Of a DNA stretch of 63,523 nt, positions 30,945 through 42,461 are shown one piece after another. The notes below the pieces were generated by a model. The model ran no database searches, had not been told where the DNA came from, and was given only the letters and a program-made list of their open reading frames with translations. Position numbers and translations under genes: made by a program. The stretch is taken from the NCBI GenBank assembly GCA_002104985.1, contig MCGO01000215.1, forward strand, positions 1 to 63,523, in the 5' to 3' direction. Position 1 is the first letter of the stretch; every line of letters begins with the position of its first letter. This stretch comes from Rhizoclosmatium globosum. Taxonomy: Eukaryota > Chytridiomycota > Chytridiomycetes > Chytridiales > Chytriomycetaceae.

Positions 30945-31424
30945 TATTCTGGGCAGGGGTGGGGTTTTAAGCTCATATCTCTTTTGTTTTATGTTAGGTT
31001 GAATAATACGTATTTATTGTTTCTCCTTTGAATTGGCGTCGATGGTTCAATTTTGAGAACTTCGCCGACACGTCCACGAAACAGCTTCGGGAAAGGGTTG
31101 TCGGCAGGGTTGTCGGGTTCCTCATTATACTTATATGCGTTATACTGTACATAGGTTCCTCATGGGTGTTGCCTAAATTTGTCATCTCAGCGCAGAAAGG
31201 AGATGAGTAGTCCCGTTCTCAAATGAGGATAATTAACTTGAAGCTTTAATTGCAATATAATAGCATATACAAATCGAGTTAGTCTCTTATTAAAGGAGCG
31301 TAGGTACGCAAAGCTCGTGAACTGAGGGAATTCGGAAACGCAGGTTAGATTATACAAGGCTTTACCCATTTAATTCAAGGCTCGTGTTCATTCAATCTCC
31401 TTTACCCTTTCTTCCAATCTTTAC
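30945..31424. other. Intergenic region
   Basis: 480 bases holding the end of protein 3 and the promoter of protein 4. No coding signal on either strand. Confidence 0.4.
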
Positions 31425-32779
31425 ATGAATTCACTGAGCTACGAAGCAGACACCACCACCTCCATGTTGCCGTTACTGTCACCAATCGCTCCAACTGTTC
31501 CCACTTCAACGCCCAAACAACCCGCAACACCTTCCTACAGCTGCCTTTGGCAAGTCTCATCACAAGTACCCTGCTTCGAAGTCTTTGAAGTCGAAGACCC
31601 GCAAGCCTTCTACACACATCTCGCTGAAACACACGTTGGTCGTAAAGCGTCTGTTGACCATCCTCTTTCACTCAACTGTCTCTGGCTCAACTGTTCACAC
31701 GCGGACAGACCATTTAGTAAACGGGATCATATTGTGTCGCATTGTAGAGCGCATGTTAGTTTCAGGGCGAATCAGTGTGACGAGTGTTCAGCAACATTCA
31801 AATGGTAAGGGGCAATCTCCATTTATTATGTGGCCATAATAAGAAATCTAACAACGCCGTTTGATTCGATATTAGGCCGCATGATCTGAAGAAGCATTGT
31901 TTGAAGAAAGGTCATAAGTTTAGCGGCGATGTGCTGGATGGATCAAAACACTCAAAGTCAAGCGACGACCTTTCTGTTGACACTCAAACACTCAAAAAAA
32001 TCCCACCTCTCAGAAAACGGCCTTCAAAACCCCCGAAGTCTGTTCGAGGTGCTGGTTCTGAGTCCGCTCCAAAGTCAGTCTTGAAGGTTTCTCCACCTCG
32101 TACCGCTTTTCCAACGCCTGTTTCCCAGACCCCGCGTCACCGCGGCAAGATGCCTGAAGATCCTGAAACTGAAAACCAGACCTTGGAAATCCATCAAATA
32201 TTAAGTCCTGAGGGAGTCGCAACCGAAAATTCTACAACTATATCGAATATTGGTGGTACATCTTCAATTAACACTGGAGGATCCTCACGTCATCCAGATT
32301 CCCAAGGTGGCTCAACCACTTCATGTCTCAACCAATCCTCGCTTCCAGTGAATCAAAGGAAATTAGCATCTGACAGCATATTCGGTTCTACCGCGTCATC
32401 ACTGTACGGCGCTGAAACGCTATTATTCTCAGTGCCCTACAAACCAAACATTATGTTCATATACCCTATGCATGCTCCTCAATTGGGACAAATGAATTTG
32501 CCATTTCCATCAGCTGTTGGAGCGTTCGGGTCGTTTGACACTTCGACCTATGCTCCAGTCTTTTCAGCGATGGACGGCCAAAACATGCAAATATTTTTAC
32601 AACAGTCGGTCAATTTTGCTTCTGGTGTTCCAACAAAACCTCCAGTGTTGACGGACTCAGTGTTGGTTCCTCCGGTTTCACTACCGCAACTGGATAGTCA
32701 ACAAAATCAACAGCTTTCGGATAATAGCTTTGAATTGATGCAAGATCCAGAGTCGTTTTTAGAGATGTCAATAGATTGA
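31425..32779 (+). CDS. PacC/Rim101-like zinc-finger protein 4
   Basis: Two exons, 31425-31804 and 31876-32779 (427 residues). All fingers up to the Trp codon are in one exon, unlike proteins 2, 3 and 7, and the only intron is the one splitting that Trp (TG|G). Fingers: CLWQVSSQVPC, DPQAFYTHLAETHVGRKAS, CLWLNCSHADRPFSKRDHIV, HCRAHVSFRANQCDEC, then FKWPHDLKKHCLKKGHKF. The HADRPFSKRDHIVSHCRAHV wording is shared with protein 7. The C-terminal part is Ser/Pro/Lys-rich, then hydrophobic and Gln-rich, ending in an acidic tail. Confidence 0.85.
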
Positions 32780-32958
32780 ATTGGTTTTTGGGTTTGTCCT
32801 CAGTGTCTGTGTCGTGTAATAAATCTCATTGTAGTGTATGCCAATTGATCTTTATGCTCATAATTCTCTCTATACAACAGATATTAATATAATGATTTTG
32901 ATCAAACGGCTTTCCGCCACCAAGTGATTGCGACCAAAAAAGAACACGCTCAAAAAAC

Positions 32959-33680
32959 ATGTCAAGCTCTCCTTTCGACTTTCCGGCATCCTTCACCACT
33001 GCAAGCCAACTGGATCCTCTATACCCACTCGCGGGACTCCATTCGGACTCTATGCTGGACATGATGTAAGTTGTTGATTGGGGCGTTTGGCGTTGAAAGG
33101 GAGCATAAATTGACACGTGTCTCACAGGTCGCTTCCGTGGATGCCGTCCATGCTCAACCTCGAATCCAATCCAGGAAAGCGGAAGAGAGACGGCGGCGAT
33201 GTCTCCTCCGAGTTGCTGCCAAAGCGTCTTTCTCTCGATCAATCAATAATGTTGGATACGATAACAACTTCCAATTTACGTTTTTCGACTTCGGCTGCTT
33301 CGGAAAGTCCCAGGGCTGATACAGAATCTGTGTCATCGCCTTTCTTGTTCTCTTCGGTGGATGTTTCGCCCTCGACTTTGATGGGTACAAGTCCTGCCAG
33401 GATGGAGGAAACAGATCTCTCAATGTTGAATCAATTTGCGGCATCACTCAACAAGAATGATGAGGAACCTGCTACTGCGTTTATATTACCATTGAAGAAT
33501 GTGGATACTGTGGATACTGCCAGTCTTGCGCTCGAGTTGCTTGGGAAGGGTTCGCCAGAGTTCGAACTGTTTGTCCAGTATCAGAAGCACCAGCGTATGC
33601 AGGAAAACTTGTTTTTAGCGAGACTTGTCAAGGAAAAGGAGGCTGAGGATGAAGCGAATGGGTTTAACTTCTTGGTGTGA
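32959..33680 (+). CDS. Zinc-finger-less relative sharing the C-terminal helix of the cluster
   Basis: Two exons, 32959-33065 and 33128-33680, with a 62-nt intron (219 residues). No zinc finger. The N-terminal 100 residues are Ser/Pro-rich with a basic patch, GKRKRDGG, and the middle is acidic. The last 50 residues contain FELFVQYQKHQRMQENLFLA, which matches the C-termini of proteins 5 (QRYLSFKHHQKIEESLFLER) and 6 (YQAYCNFRQHQRLQEELFLE). The gene sits between proteins 4 and 5, so it probably arose from a cluster member that lost its DNA-binding part. It could act as a partner or competitor through the shared helix (inference). Confidence 0.75.
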
Positions 33681-33838
33681 TTTAAGGGGGTTATATCTCT
33701 AGTAGTGGCTGCCGGTGTTCGTTTCAACCTGTTGTAATTATTATACCACGGAGAGTATATTGTTCGTTTTTTAGAAATAGATTTGTTAGATTGGGAGTTG
33801 ATTTGAAAACGAGTACCAGGTCCTAGGTCCAAAAAACA

Positions 33839-34769
33839 ATGACAGAAACCGGACCTTCTCCACAGCCGTTCGCCTGTCTGTGGACCATCCAGCCTGATAC
33901 ACCATGTTTAAAGACGTTCACGGATGCAGATAAACTGAACGAACATTTATCGCTGGAACATGTAGGGCACAAGAAGGATGGAACCTTGAATCTCAGATGC
34001 TCATGGATTTCGTGTCCAATGAAGGAACGGGAGTTTGCGAAACGAGCCTTACTGTTCAATCACATAAAGTCACATATTGCACATAAAGCATTCCGGTGTG
34101 ATAGCTGTGATTCCGAGTTCAAATGGTTTGGTTCTTTGTATTGGATTCCTGTACCTGTATGACGTCTCCTAACTGAACCTGACCAGGTCGCATGATCTTA
34201 AGAAGCATCAAAAGAAACATCATCAACTTTCGACATCTTCCATGTCTCCCGCGCCTCAGGGAAGTTCGAGCAGCGAAGATGTGCCAGTGCCTGCACCCAT
34301 CCCACCGAATTACACCAAAAGTCAAGTTGAGGTTGTGGAACAACCAACGAATGGATCAATACCTTTAAGAAACCTTGTTGATAGCCGAGAATCATCCCCT
34401 ATTATTGGAGCAACGCCAAGTTCGCTGTTTTCAGCACCTATACCCACCACAACGCCCTCATCCTCTTCAGTTCTCTCAACAACGTCGAATCACGCGAATT
34501 ATCGAGAATCACATGGACTGCAATTTCTATTGCCATTGAGTACGATCACTGCAAATCAGAACCAACCATTTGCGCCGCCACCTGTTGACGAAGAGGAGCG
34601 TTTATTCACGGAAAGCATGGCCACGAAACTCGGACCGCAGCAATTTCAGCGATATCTCAGTTTTAAGCATCATCAAAAGATTGAGGAATCGTTATTTTTG
34701 GAGCGGCTGTTGAGGGAACGGAGGGAGAGGGAGCTTGCAAATGCATCGCTTCCACCACCTTCACTGTAG
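33839..34769 (+). CDS. PacC/Rim101-like zinc-finger protein 5
   Basis: Two exons, 33839-34125 and 34187-34769 (289 residues). Finger region: FACLWTIQPDTPC, ADKLNEHLSLEHVGHKKDG, CSWISC, KRALLFNHIKSHIAHKAF, CDSCDSEFKWSHDLKKHQKKHH. The intron again splits the Trp codon, with a weak GTTTGG donor. The basic DNA-contact pattern differs from proteins 1-4 (KRALLFNH in place of KRDHIVSH), so target specificity may differ. The short Ser/Pro-rich tail ends with FQRYLSFKHHQKIEESLFLE followed by a charged helix. Confidence 0.82.
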
Positions 34770-34914
34770 ATATATTTCCACAACCATACACAACACACAG
34801 TACAATAGAAACTACATTAATCGACTTCCGTTGTGGCTGTGACGATAACAAAAATTTTCCCGCCAGCAAGACCAGTCTCCTTCACCAAAACCCCCAATTT
34901 ACCGCACACCTTCA

Positions 34915-35904
34915 ATGGACACAGTCCCTGCCACGACCCGCTTCCCCTGTCTGTGGGGGTGTCCCAAGACCAAAGAGCCGTGCCTCCTCAACTTTGACGA
35001 TGCAGAGACCTTCAAAGCGCACATTGAGCAAGACCATATTGGATCCAAAAAGAGTGGAACGCAGATGCGCACGCTTCAGTGTCGATGGGTTGGATGTGCA
35101 CGCAGTGAGAAGGTGTTTGATAAGCGTGCGCATTTGTTGAATCATTTGACCAGTCACTTTACGTTTAAGGTTCGTTTGGTGTTTGTTGTTGTTTGGTGTT
35201 TGGGTGTGATTGAGTGAGTGAATGTGACTGATTGATTGATACGATAACAGAGCTTTGAGTGTGTTCAATGTCTGACGCAGTTCAAGTGGGCGCACGATCT
35301 GCGGAAACACGTGGCCAAGGTGCACGGTGGAAGCGTGGGTGACGGAGCCGGTGCTGTCAAACCCCCGCCAAAAGCATCAGCTGTCAAAGCCAGAAAGACG
35401 TCCGATTCCGCTCAATCAAAACAAATCAATCTCGTTCCACATTCAAATGATGCTCTCAATGCTTTGTTGTCGGTGTCTCCCTCGCTTGCTCCAGGTTCTG
35501 AAACAGTCTTGAACGCCTCATCTCTTCTATTGATGGAGTCCCCGCTATTGACTGCAACTTCGAATTCATGCTCTTCGTCGTCGTTTGAATCTGCCTTGAC
35601 TCCGCCGCAAGAGAGTTCTCAGTCTTCAGCTTTGGGGGAAATGGGGGCAACCCAAAAGCAACAACCATCCTTCTCAACTCAATTGAACCTCTGCGACATT
35701 TCTGCATCCACTCCATCACAAATGTCGCATTATATCCCATCTGATCCATTCTTTGGGGCCTTTTCGGTTATGTCAAATAACGGGCCATCGCCGGAGAGGC
35801 TCATGAAACTGAATCCGATGCAGTATCAAGCATATTGTAATTTCAGGCAGCATCAGCGATTACAGGAGGAACTCTTTTTGGAACACCTAATGTTGAGTCA
35901 ATAA
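34915..35904 (+). CDS. PacC/Rim101-like zinc-finger protein 6
   Basis: Two exons, 34915-35169 and 35251-35904 (302 residues). Finger region: FPCLWGCPKTKEPC, ETFKAHIEQDHIGSKKSG, CRWVGC, DKRAHLLNHLTSHFTFK, then CVQCLTQFKWAHDLRKHVAKVH. The intron is not at the Trp codon but between the second and third fingers (phase 0). It shares RAHLLNH-type wording and the C-terminal helix (QAYCNFRQHQRLQEELFLEH) with protein 5, so 5, 6 and the finger-less gene form one subgroup. Confidence 0.82.
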
Positions 35905-36268
35905 CAGTAGCTCATGAAAGTGATTGTTTATTGTTGCTATTATAAACATGGTATGATAGGTATCGTTGCCTGTAAAGTCAAATAAATATGTGCTTTCGCT
36001 GTAGACGTTTGCCTTGCAGGGATTTATTCACTAGTTCAAGGATTTAACTTCAAGCTTTCATCGGATCATTGCAACTGCATTAATTTCACTCATTCGAAAG
36101 GTTCGAGTCGATGAAGGTGCCAAATTATGGTGGATAAGTGGCAGTGCTCAGCTTCTGAGCCACACAGTCCGACGTGTTCAGGAAGCCACCACAGCCACTC
36201 TCGAAAATGTGTCTCTGATCTAATAAAAGAGAGAACTCGGTTGGTGAACGAAACGAGATCTGTTCGCG
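35905..36268. other. Intergenic region
   Basis: Holds an AATAAA near 35982 that probably ends protein 6. No gene seen before the small ORF at 36269. Confidence 0.4.
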
Positions 36269-36619
36269 ATGTCACAATCGCCTCTAAGTCCACTTTGTTC
36301 GCAAAACAAGAAAGATAGGAACCCAAACACTGAAGAGCTGTTACTACCAAGTCCGTATATGAAAAGAAGGATATATCAACGTAGTTCTTTAACGCAGAAA
36401 ACGTCTCGTTCAACACCTTCAAGGGAACCAGCATTTCGACGGAAATCTCCTCGCGGCACAACATCTGATGAGAACACACAAGATACACTTGCTGAATTGA
36501 TCTTCATATTACGTGAGATTGACATACCGTCTGTTGAAGCTGTGCAGACGTTTGGAGATATCCTTGGTGTTTGGAAAAACAATGAATTTGGGGAAGCGAA
36601 GGACGGAGATTTGTTTTAG
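36269..36619 (+). CDS. Small unknown protein
   Basis: 116 residues from ATG 36269. The first 75 are Ser/Arg/Lys-rich and probably disordered. The last 40 (DTLAELIFILREIDIPSVEA and on) form a plausible amphipathic helix. No family recognised. An AATAAA follows near 36650. The neighbours are zinc-finger protein 6 upstream and a 7TM gene downstream on the same strand. It may be a real small gene or part of one. Confidence 0.4.
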   Translation: MSQSPLSPLCSQNKKDRNPNTEELLLPSPYMKRRIYQRSSLTQKTSRSTPSREPAFRRKSPRGTTSDENTQDTLAELIFILREIDIPSVEAVQTFGDILGVWKNNEFGEAKDGDLF

Positions 36620-36744
36620 ATAATATTTACATAGACAGAAATCATAGAAATAAAATATTATATATTACATGAGAATAACGGCATGGTTGAGAGTCTAAAA
36701 CCCATCTGCTCTCGACAATTCTCACCCACTGTCGATCTCTGGAA

Positions 36745-37943
36745 ATGCACTTCCTCACCACGCACCGTTCAACCACTCATCAGAGTATGGCAAGCAATAG
36801 TTCTGGCTCACTTCCTACAACCGGATGGACGTACTCGTATACATGGGGAAACTCCGACTATGCAACATTTTCAGCTTTCTTGGTTTACCAGTTGTACTTT
36901 ACCCTCACCCTCCTACTCGACTTTGTCCTCAAGTTCAAACGAAAACCGATATGGTACGTGATCGGGGGAGCCATCGTGTCCAACATCTGTGCCTCCATAT
37001 CGGGAGTCTTCTTCCTCGACTGTATGATGTTCAATCTCACACCTGACCCGGAAGTCTGTTTCTCGCAGTTACACGCGTACTACTTGTTTGAACTGTTTTG
37101 TTTCTTGTTTTCGTATTATTTGCTCTGTTATCGAAAGTATATCGTTGTTCCGTCGGAACTGTTTAATCGAACAGGCGCGGTAGACTTTTTCGTGATGCTT
37201 GTTTGTATCGCGGGGAGTCTTGCGTTGAATGTTGTTTGTATATATGGGGATATCAATTATTGCTTTGCGCAGGATATATACCAGGCGGCGGCGTGTGGCT
37301 TGTCGTTTTTGTATTTTGAGATTTGGTTTTTAGTGGAGGTTGCAGGGAAAACATTTTTGGATTCAAGGGGCGGAGGTAGGAAGGGAGTCAGGCAAAAGCT
37401 TGAGATTTTTCAGTTGAGTATGTTGACGGGGAGTACGGCGGCGATATATTTGATTGGAAGTATAAGTTACAAGACGTGGGGTGGGAATTTTTACACCAAT
37501 TCGATGTGGAATATGTAAGCTTATTTTTATGGACAGCGTAGTTTGTAATCGATTTTAATAGGGGCTGGTGTGTGTTGCCTTTGGTTTGTATTCAGTCAGT
37601 CATGTCACGAAGATTCCTCGACATGTTCAAAGACGTTGGACTCGTAAACCAAGATTCCTACAGAGAAGCAGCAGCGACTGGTGCTGGGCCTGTACTGAGT
37701 GGAATGTCAGTTGGGTGTGCAAGTGGAACCACTAGTGTTGCCAATAACCTCACTGGAAACCCTGCGGGAAACTCTCACGGAAACTTGACGAGTCCAACTG
37801 AGAGTATGAACAACATTACTTTTATCAAACAGTCAACTACGGTCATGGCACGAGCGAGCACCACCAAAAGTGCTATGCTGTCTGTGAATAACAACACACG
37901 GATAAGAAGAGGATCAACAGAAACAATGGGTATTCGCAAATAA
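36745..37943 (+). CDS. Seven-transmembrane protein of unknown family
   Basis: Two exons, 36745-37514 and 37562-37943 (383 residues; ATG 36787 is an alternative start). Seven hydrophobic helices are visible: ATFSAFLVYQLYFTLTLLLD, WYVIGGAIVSNICASISGV, YYLFELFCFLFSYYLLCY, FFVMLVCIAGSLALNVVCIY, AACGLSFLYFEIWFLVEV, SMLTGSTAAIYLIGSISY and WCVLPLVCIQSVM. The loops are short, and the last 110 residues are Ser/Thr/Asn-rich and hydrophilic. The layout suggests a receptor or sensor with a cytosolic tail. I see no DRY or NPxxY motif, so a rhodopsin-type GPCR is not supported. It lies inside the PacC-like cluster. PacC/Rim101 pathways in other fungi begin with 7TM sensors (Rim21/PalH), but I cannot show homology. 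Confidence 0.65.
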
Positions 37944-38001
37944 TACATAACCTTTATTTTCTTTCCTTTCTCTTTTCCCTTATCAAATTGAAAAAAGAGC
38001 C

Positions 38002-40191
38002 ATGGAACTGGGCGCTGACCAACTTGGCAACGCTTTGACATCGACTTCTGCCTCCCAGAGCCTTCTCATTCCTCCAACGACAACATGGAACTCCAACGCT
38101 TCTTCAGCATCTCTAAATCAGATACACGGCGGGAATCAGCTTTCAAAACCATCAACTGAAGCACAGCCTCAACCACAAGTTCCATCCAACTTTGTGTGTT
38201 TATGGGCTGTCAAACCGGGATATCCGTGTATGCTCAACTTCACGGATCCAGGTGAGGACTCCTATTCCTGCCTGTCAAAACTGAATTAGACACTTACTGA
38301 CTCTTCTTTCGTTCAGATGTCTTTTATTCCCATTTGGCGGAGGCTCACGTTGGCCGCAAATCGCATGGAAACTTGACGCTTCGATGCTTATGGATGGGCT
38401 GTAACCATGCCGATCGGCCATTCAGGTTTTGTTATAACTGAACATACACGTTTATGTTTCTGACTTATTTATGCAGCAAACGAGATCATATTGTTTCTCA
38501 TTGTAGGGCTCATGTTCCGTTTAAGGCGAATGTTTGCAGCGATTGTGGAGCTCAGTTTAAATGGTACGTGTCAGTGTTGTGATGGTGGGGTTTCTATTTC
38601 TGCTGCGGAGTATTTGGGAATGATTGCTTTGGAATCACACGAACGACTCATGAAAACTGGATTGGATTGGCGAATGGCCGTCTCGTCTTCGTTCTGAAGT
38701 TGATGATCCTTAACTAACTACTTGCTTTCTGTTATTAGGCCGCAGGATTTAAAAAAACAGTACGTCCAACATGCTCCTATTACATTATATCATGCTAACA
38801 GTATCATCAACAGTTGCACCAAGCAAGGGCATACTTATGTTGATCCAGCCACTGCCCAGGGAAATCGGCCAGGACCAGCCACACTTGTCCAAGATAAAGA
38901 CACTGGCCACACACTTGTTCGCGAAGGACCTCGACTAACAGGAGGTGTGCGTAAAGCTGGTAGAAGAACGCTTCATGTGGGACATGTTACTGCTCCGAAT
39001 ATCCAACAGGCTTCTTCTATGCAGTCCACTGTATTGCCGTCATCAAGAATGCAAACATCCCCGAACATGATGAATCCGGCGTTAGAGGCTTTACTTTCAC
39101 TTTCGCAACAGTCCGTACATGGTCAGCAGCATGGGGGATACGCGACACCTGATGGCCAGTTTCCTCAATCTTCAGCAGACCAACAACAGCTTGAATTAGA
39201 TCGCCAAAAAATGATTTTGAATCAACGGCAACAGCAACTTGATCAACAGCGTCGGCAACAACAGCTCCAGAATCAAATTCAACAGTTTCAACAACAATCT
39301 TCGGGATCAACTTTCATAACACAGTCTCCTGCGTTTACAAATAATCCATCAATACAAAACTCACACACAAACTCACTTCATTCACTTCTAAATACCCCAC
39401 TCCCACCCCAACCCCTCTCGGCTTATGTACCAAGCCCTAACTTCTTGAGCCCAAATTCACTGCAACAGCAACCCCAATTCAAGCGACCTGCCCCACTAAG
39501 CATGGGCCTTGCTGACAATGTCAACTCATCCCTAACAGCAGCCGTCAACCGTGTCACAAATCGACCCCAACGCTCAACTTCATCCCATCAACTCCTCCAA
39601 CAACCGACACGCACACCTGACATCAATCAGTCAACGACAAGAGCCATCCACGCCCTCCTCATGCCTTCCCCCAACTTCAACACATCCCGACCACACCCAT
39701 ATGCACGGCCACCCGTCGCGACAAGTCTTTTGGAAACAGCGAGTCCCATTGTTCCGTTCCCATCGTTCGACGAAGCAGGATTCGTTGGTGGCCTTGCCGC
39801 TGGAAGTCCGTTTGTCAGGCTACAACAAGACTCAATCGCGCGACAGATGCATGACCGACGGATTCGTATGAATAGTGGTGGGTTCATGAGTCAAGCTCCT
39901 GTGCAGTTTTTGGATCGATTCGGGAAGCATCAACAGGTGGGAGGGTTTTCGGGAAGCCCAAGTGGTGGGTTTGGGTCGGTGGGTACGAGTGGTGGGAGTG
40001 ATGAAGTGTATGCAGATCTTGCACAGTTTGATGGTGTGATTCAGAGCTTGGGTGGTACTGGGATGTCTATGCAAGGTCTATCGATGCAGAGTTTAGGGGA
40101 TGAACAGAACCTCTTGAGTCAGGCGTATGGAATGATAAACAGTGGATCTGGAAATGAGTTTGGTCGCCCTGACGATGGGGCGTTGTTTTAG
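38002..40191 (+). CDS. PacC/Rim101-like zinc-finger protein 7
   Basis: Five exons: 38002-38251, 38317-38425, 38477-38563, 38739-38759, 38814-40191 (614 residues). Fingers: FVCLWAVKPGYPC, HLAEAHVGRKSHGNLTLRC, LWMGCNHADRPFSKRDHIV, HCRAHVPFKANVCSDCG, then FKWPQDLKKHCTKQGH. A 21-nt micro-exon encodes the end of FKWPQDLKK. Downstream, GNRPGPATLVQDKDTGHTLV and GPRLTGGVRK match the post-finger block of proteins 2 and 3. The C-terminal 400 residues are Gln-rich then Ser/Gly-rich. This is the largest single-unit member and the one closest in wording to classical PacC. Confidence 0.86.
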
Positions 40192-40270
40192 CTTGCATTT
40201 ATTTTCATGATGTGTTTTTAAACTTTAATTTGGATAATTCGACTTTTGGATATCATATTCTGGTTAGTTA

Positions 40271-40639
40271 TTAGAATAAGTTGTTGGGCTCTTTTGGTCC
40301 AAAGTCTGTTGAAGTGTATTTTGCGTTGAGATCGCCAAAGGATTGTACTTTCTGAACCGTCGAATCAAGAGATACAACGTTGTCCATTGATAAGATGAGT
40401 TGTTCGACACTCTTCATACGCCGACCCTGCTTGAGGATGATAACATTGCTGGAAGGTATAAATGAAGAGGCTTGTAGAAAGCCTTTGGACTTGTCTTGCA
40501 GAGAATTCGAGTTTGTGGATTGCTTTACATTTGTTGGTAGAGATTCATGCTGATTAGTTGAGTTTTCAGCGGCAGTATAGTCAGAACTAGAGGTGGGATT
40601 AGCAATTATATTATAAACCAGAACAGATCGTACATGCAA
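40271..40639 (-). CDS. Possible small gene or 3' exon, unknown
   Basis: Open frame convergent with zinc-finger protein 7. The part with coding character is SVEQLILSMDNVVSLDSTVQ followed by QSFGDLNAKYTSTDFGPKEP. No ATG starts the full frame; the first internal ATG leaves about 48 residues. A short first exon further upstream on the minus strand would be needed, and I could not place it. Confidence 0.3.
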   Translation of the reverse strand: MHVRSVLVYNIIANPTSSSDYTAAENSTNQHESLPTNVKQSTNSNSLQDKSKGFLQASSFIPSSNVIILKQGRRMKSVEQLILSMDNVVSLDSTVQKVQSFGDLNAKYTSTDFGPKEPNNLF

Positions 40640-40871
40640 GAGGGCTCTCTGCTATTGTGATCGAATGTCATTCAAAGGTGTGAGGTGGAATGAATATCAG
40701 TTTCAGATGTCTTCAGTTTTCAACAACCAGAGACACAACTTCCATGTTGCATCTTAATGAAACAAATGCTATTTTCCATAACGATTGGCCATACGGTGGT
40801 AGCTGTAAATAGAATAGTTCTCTTTCACGATCAACAAATATTTGAAAACTATCCACCAAAAAACCAAATCA

Positions 40872-41407
40872 ATGTCGTTCCGCTCAGCTTTCCGCTGTGC
40901 ATCGCAGTTTGCAAAGTCAACTCCGACAGGATCATCATCAAGATTTGCAGCTTCTTCATTCACCGCAAATGCCTCAAAACCGACATTCGCATCATTTGGA
41001 TCCAGCGCACCTTTCTCATCAACTCCAAATGCATCGTCTTTCAACACCGGAACACCAAACTCAAAACCTTCTTTCGATTCAACACCATTAAGGACTTCAC
41101 CAATCTCGGTACGTTTCTTTTTTGGAGAAAGGGCAGACGATTTGGATACTGTCAAACTGAAAAAGTGCAAACGAAAACTGACAATCATAATCATCAGTCT
41201 CTTGCGTCAACGGCTTCAGTAGATTCTGGAATTACGGCAATTGGCCAATTCCGAGCTCGCGGGCTGCATATGTTCACTTGGGTTTTTGAGGATGACGATC
41301 GGTGAGTAAAAGCTATCACTTATCCCTATCCTCCTTTTTCAATCCCTTTCCCTCCCTACTGAATGAGCGAATCATTGATCCCATCTTCCCTTTTCCACAG
41401 AGTATAA
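40872..41407 (+). CDS. Small Ser/Phe-rich protein, unknown
   Basis: Three exons: 40872-41108, 41198-41301, 41401-41407 (115 residues). Donors are GTACGT and GTGAGT, and acceptors are ATCATCAG and TTCCACAG. The N-terminal 75 residues are rich in Ser, Thr, Phe and Ala, starting MSFRSAFRCASQFAKS, which could be a mitochondrial presequence. The C-terminal 40 residues (IGQFRARGLHMFTWVFEDDD) look folded. No family recognised. The last exon supplies only the final Arg/Val and the stop. Confidence 0.5.
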
Positions 41408-42461
41408 CACTTGTTTCTTCACCCCTCCTTCTTTCCTTTCTCTTCCAAACACAAACTTATACACGCTTCAACCACAAAAAAGGAAATAAGAAGCTGATTG
41501 AGGGAGGGAAAGAAAGGACATTTGTTTTTGTTTTGTAATTCGTTTTATGATGGGAATTTCGAGAATACCAGTTTTACCCACAACCCTTTTTACCTTTTTC
41601 TCTGCTCGCTTCTTTTCCCTCCCCTTTCTTTCACTTCGCGAACAAGTTCTGATTTTTTCCTCCTTGAAAGCTAGCAGGTAACTTCTCTCCTTCCCTTTCG
41701 TGTGTTCAGCGTTTCAGCGATGTTTTTATCAGCTCAACTGTCGTATTCCCTACTAACTGCATCTATTTAATACAGATAATCCCACATAATAGGCGCTGTG
41801 TCATCTGTGGTGATTTTGTTGGTAGGCGTTGGTGTATAATGATGTACGATGCATTCATAAATCAACGAATAAATTCATTACCTGTACTTACTTCTTTCTT
41901 CTTCTTTAACCTCTTAAATTTTAAAGTGACCTTGCCGCTGCTCAGCAAAATTCATTTGGAGATCAATCAATGTTAATTAAAGTGAAGACCAGAAGCCATG
42001 TGTCCACCAAATGAATGCAATTTGCACAAGGGATTATCGCGTACTGTGCGTGCTATCAACGTTGTGAAGCTCCGTTGGGTCTCGCGAATGTCACAGCAAA
42101 GCATTCGTGGCTGACAACTTTGGTGTCATAATAAACATAAATTCAAGGCCGTAAATGCCTTCAAGTGAAATTATGAAAGTAACTACATCTTAAAATCTTA
42201 ATCTGAGATCTCCTCGTGGCTGCACTTTTGCTTCTATGAGCCATCTCGTCACATTTGGTAAACAGAAGCCGGCACCTCACGTTTAAGACAACAGCGAGCA
42301 TATAATGAAAAATGCAGTATCCGTGCCAAAGATCTAATTCAGTAAGTTCTCAAAAAATTTAATTTGTGGCTTGTCTGGGGATTGCCGCTTTTTCATTGCC
42401 AGCCCTTCTTCACTCTCCGCCTGAGAAAACTTTTTTCTGTTATCGAGTTGGGTGGCATCAT
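41408..42461. other. Intergenic region, about 1 kb
   Basis: Pyrimidine-rich on the plus strand at 41400-41700, then AT-rich. No coding frame, RNA gene or repeat recognised. The end should contain the promoter of the first GH76 gene. Confidence 0.45.
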
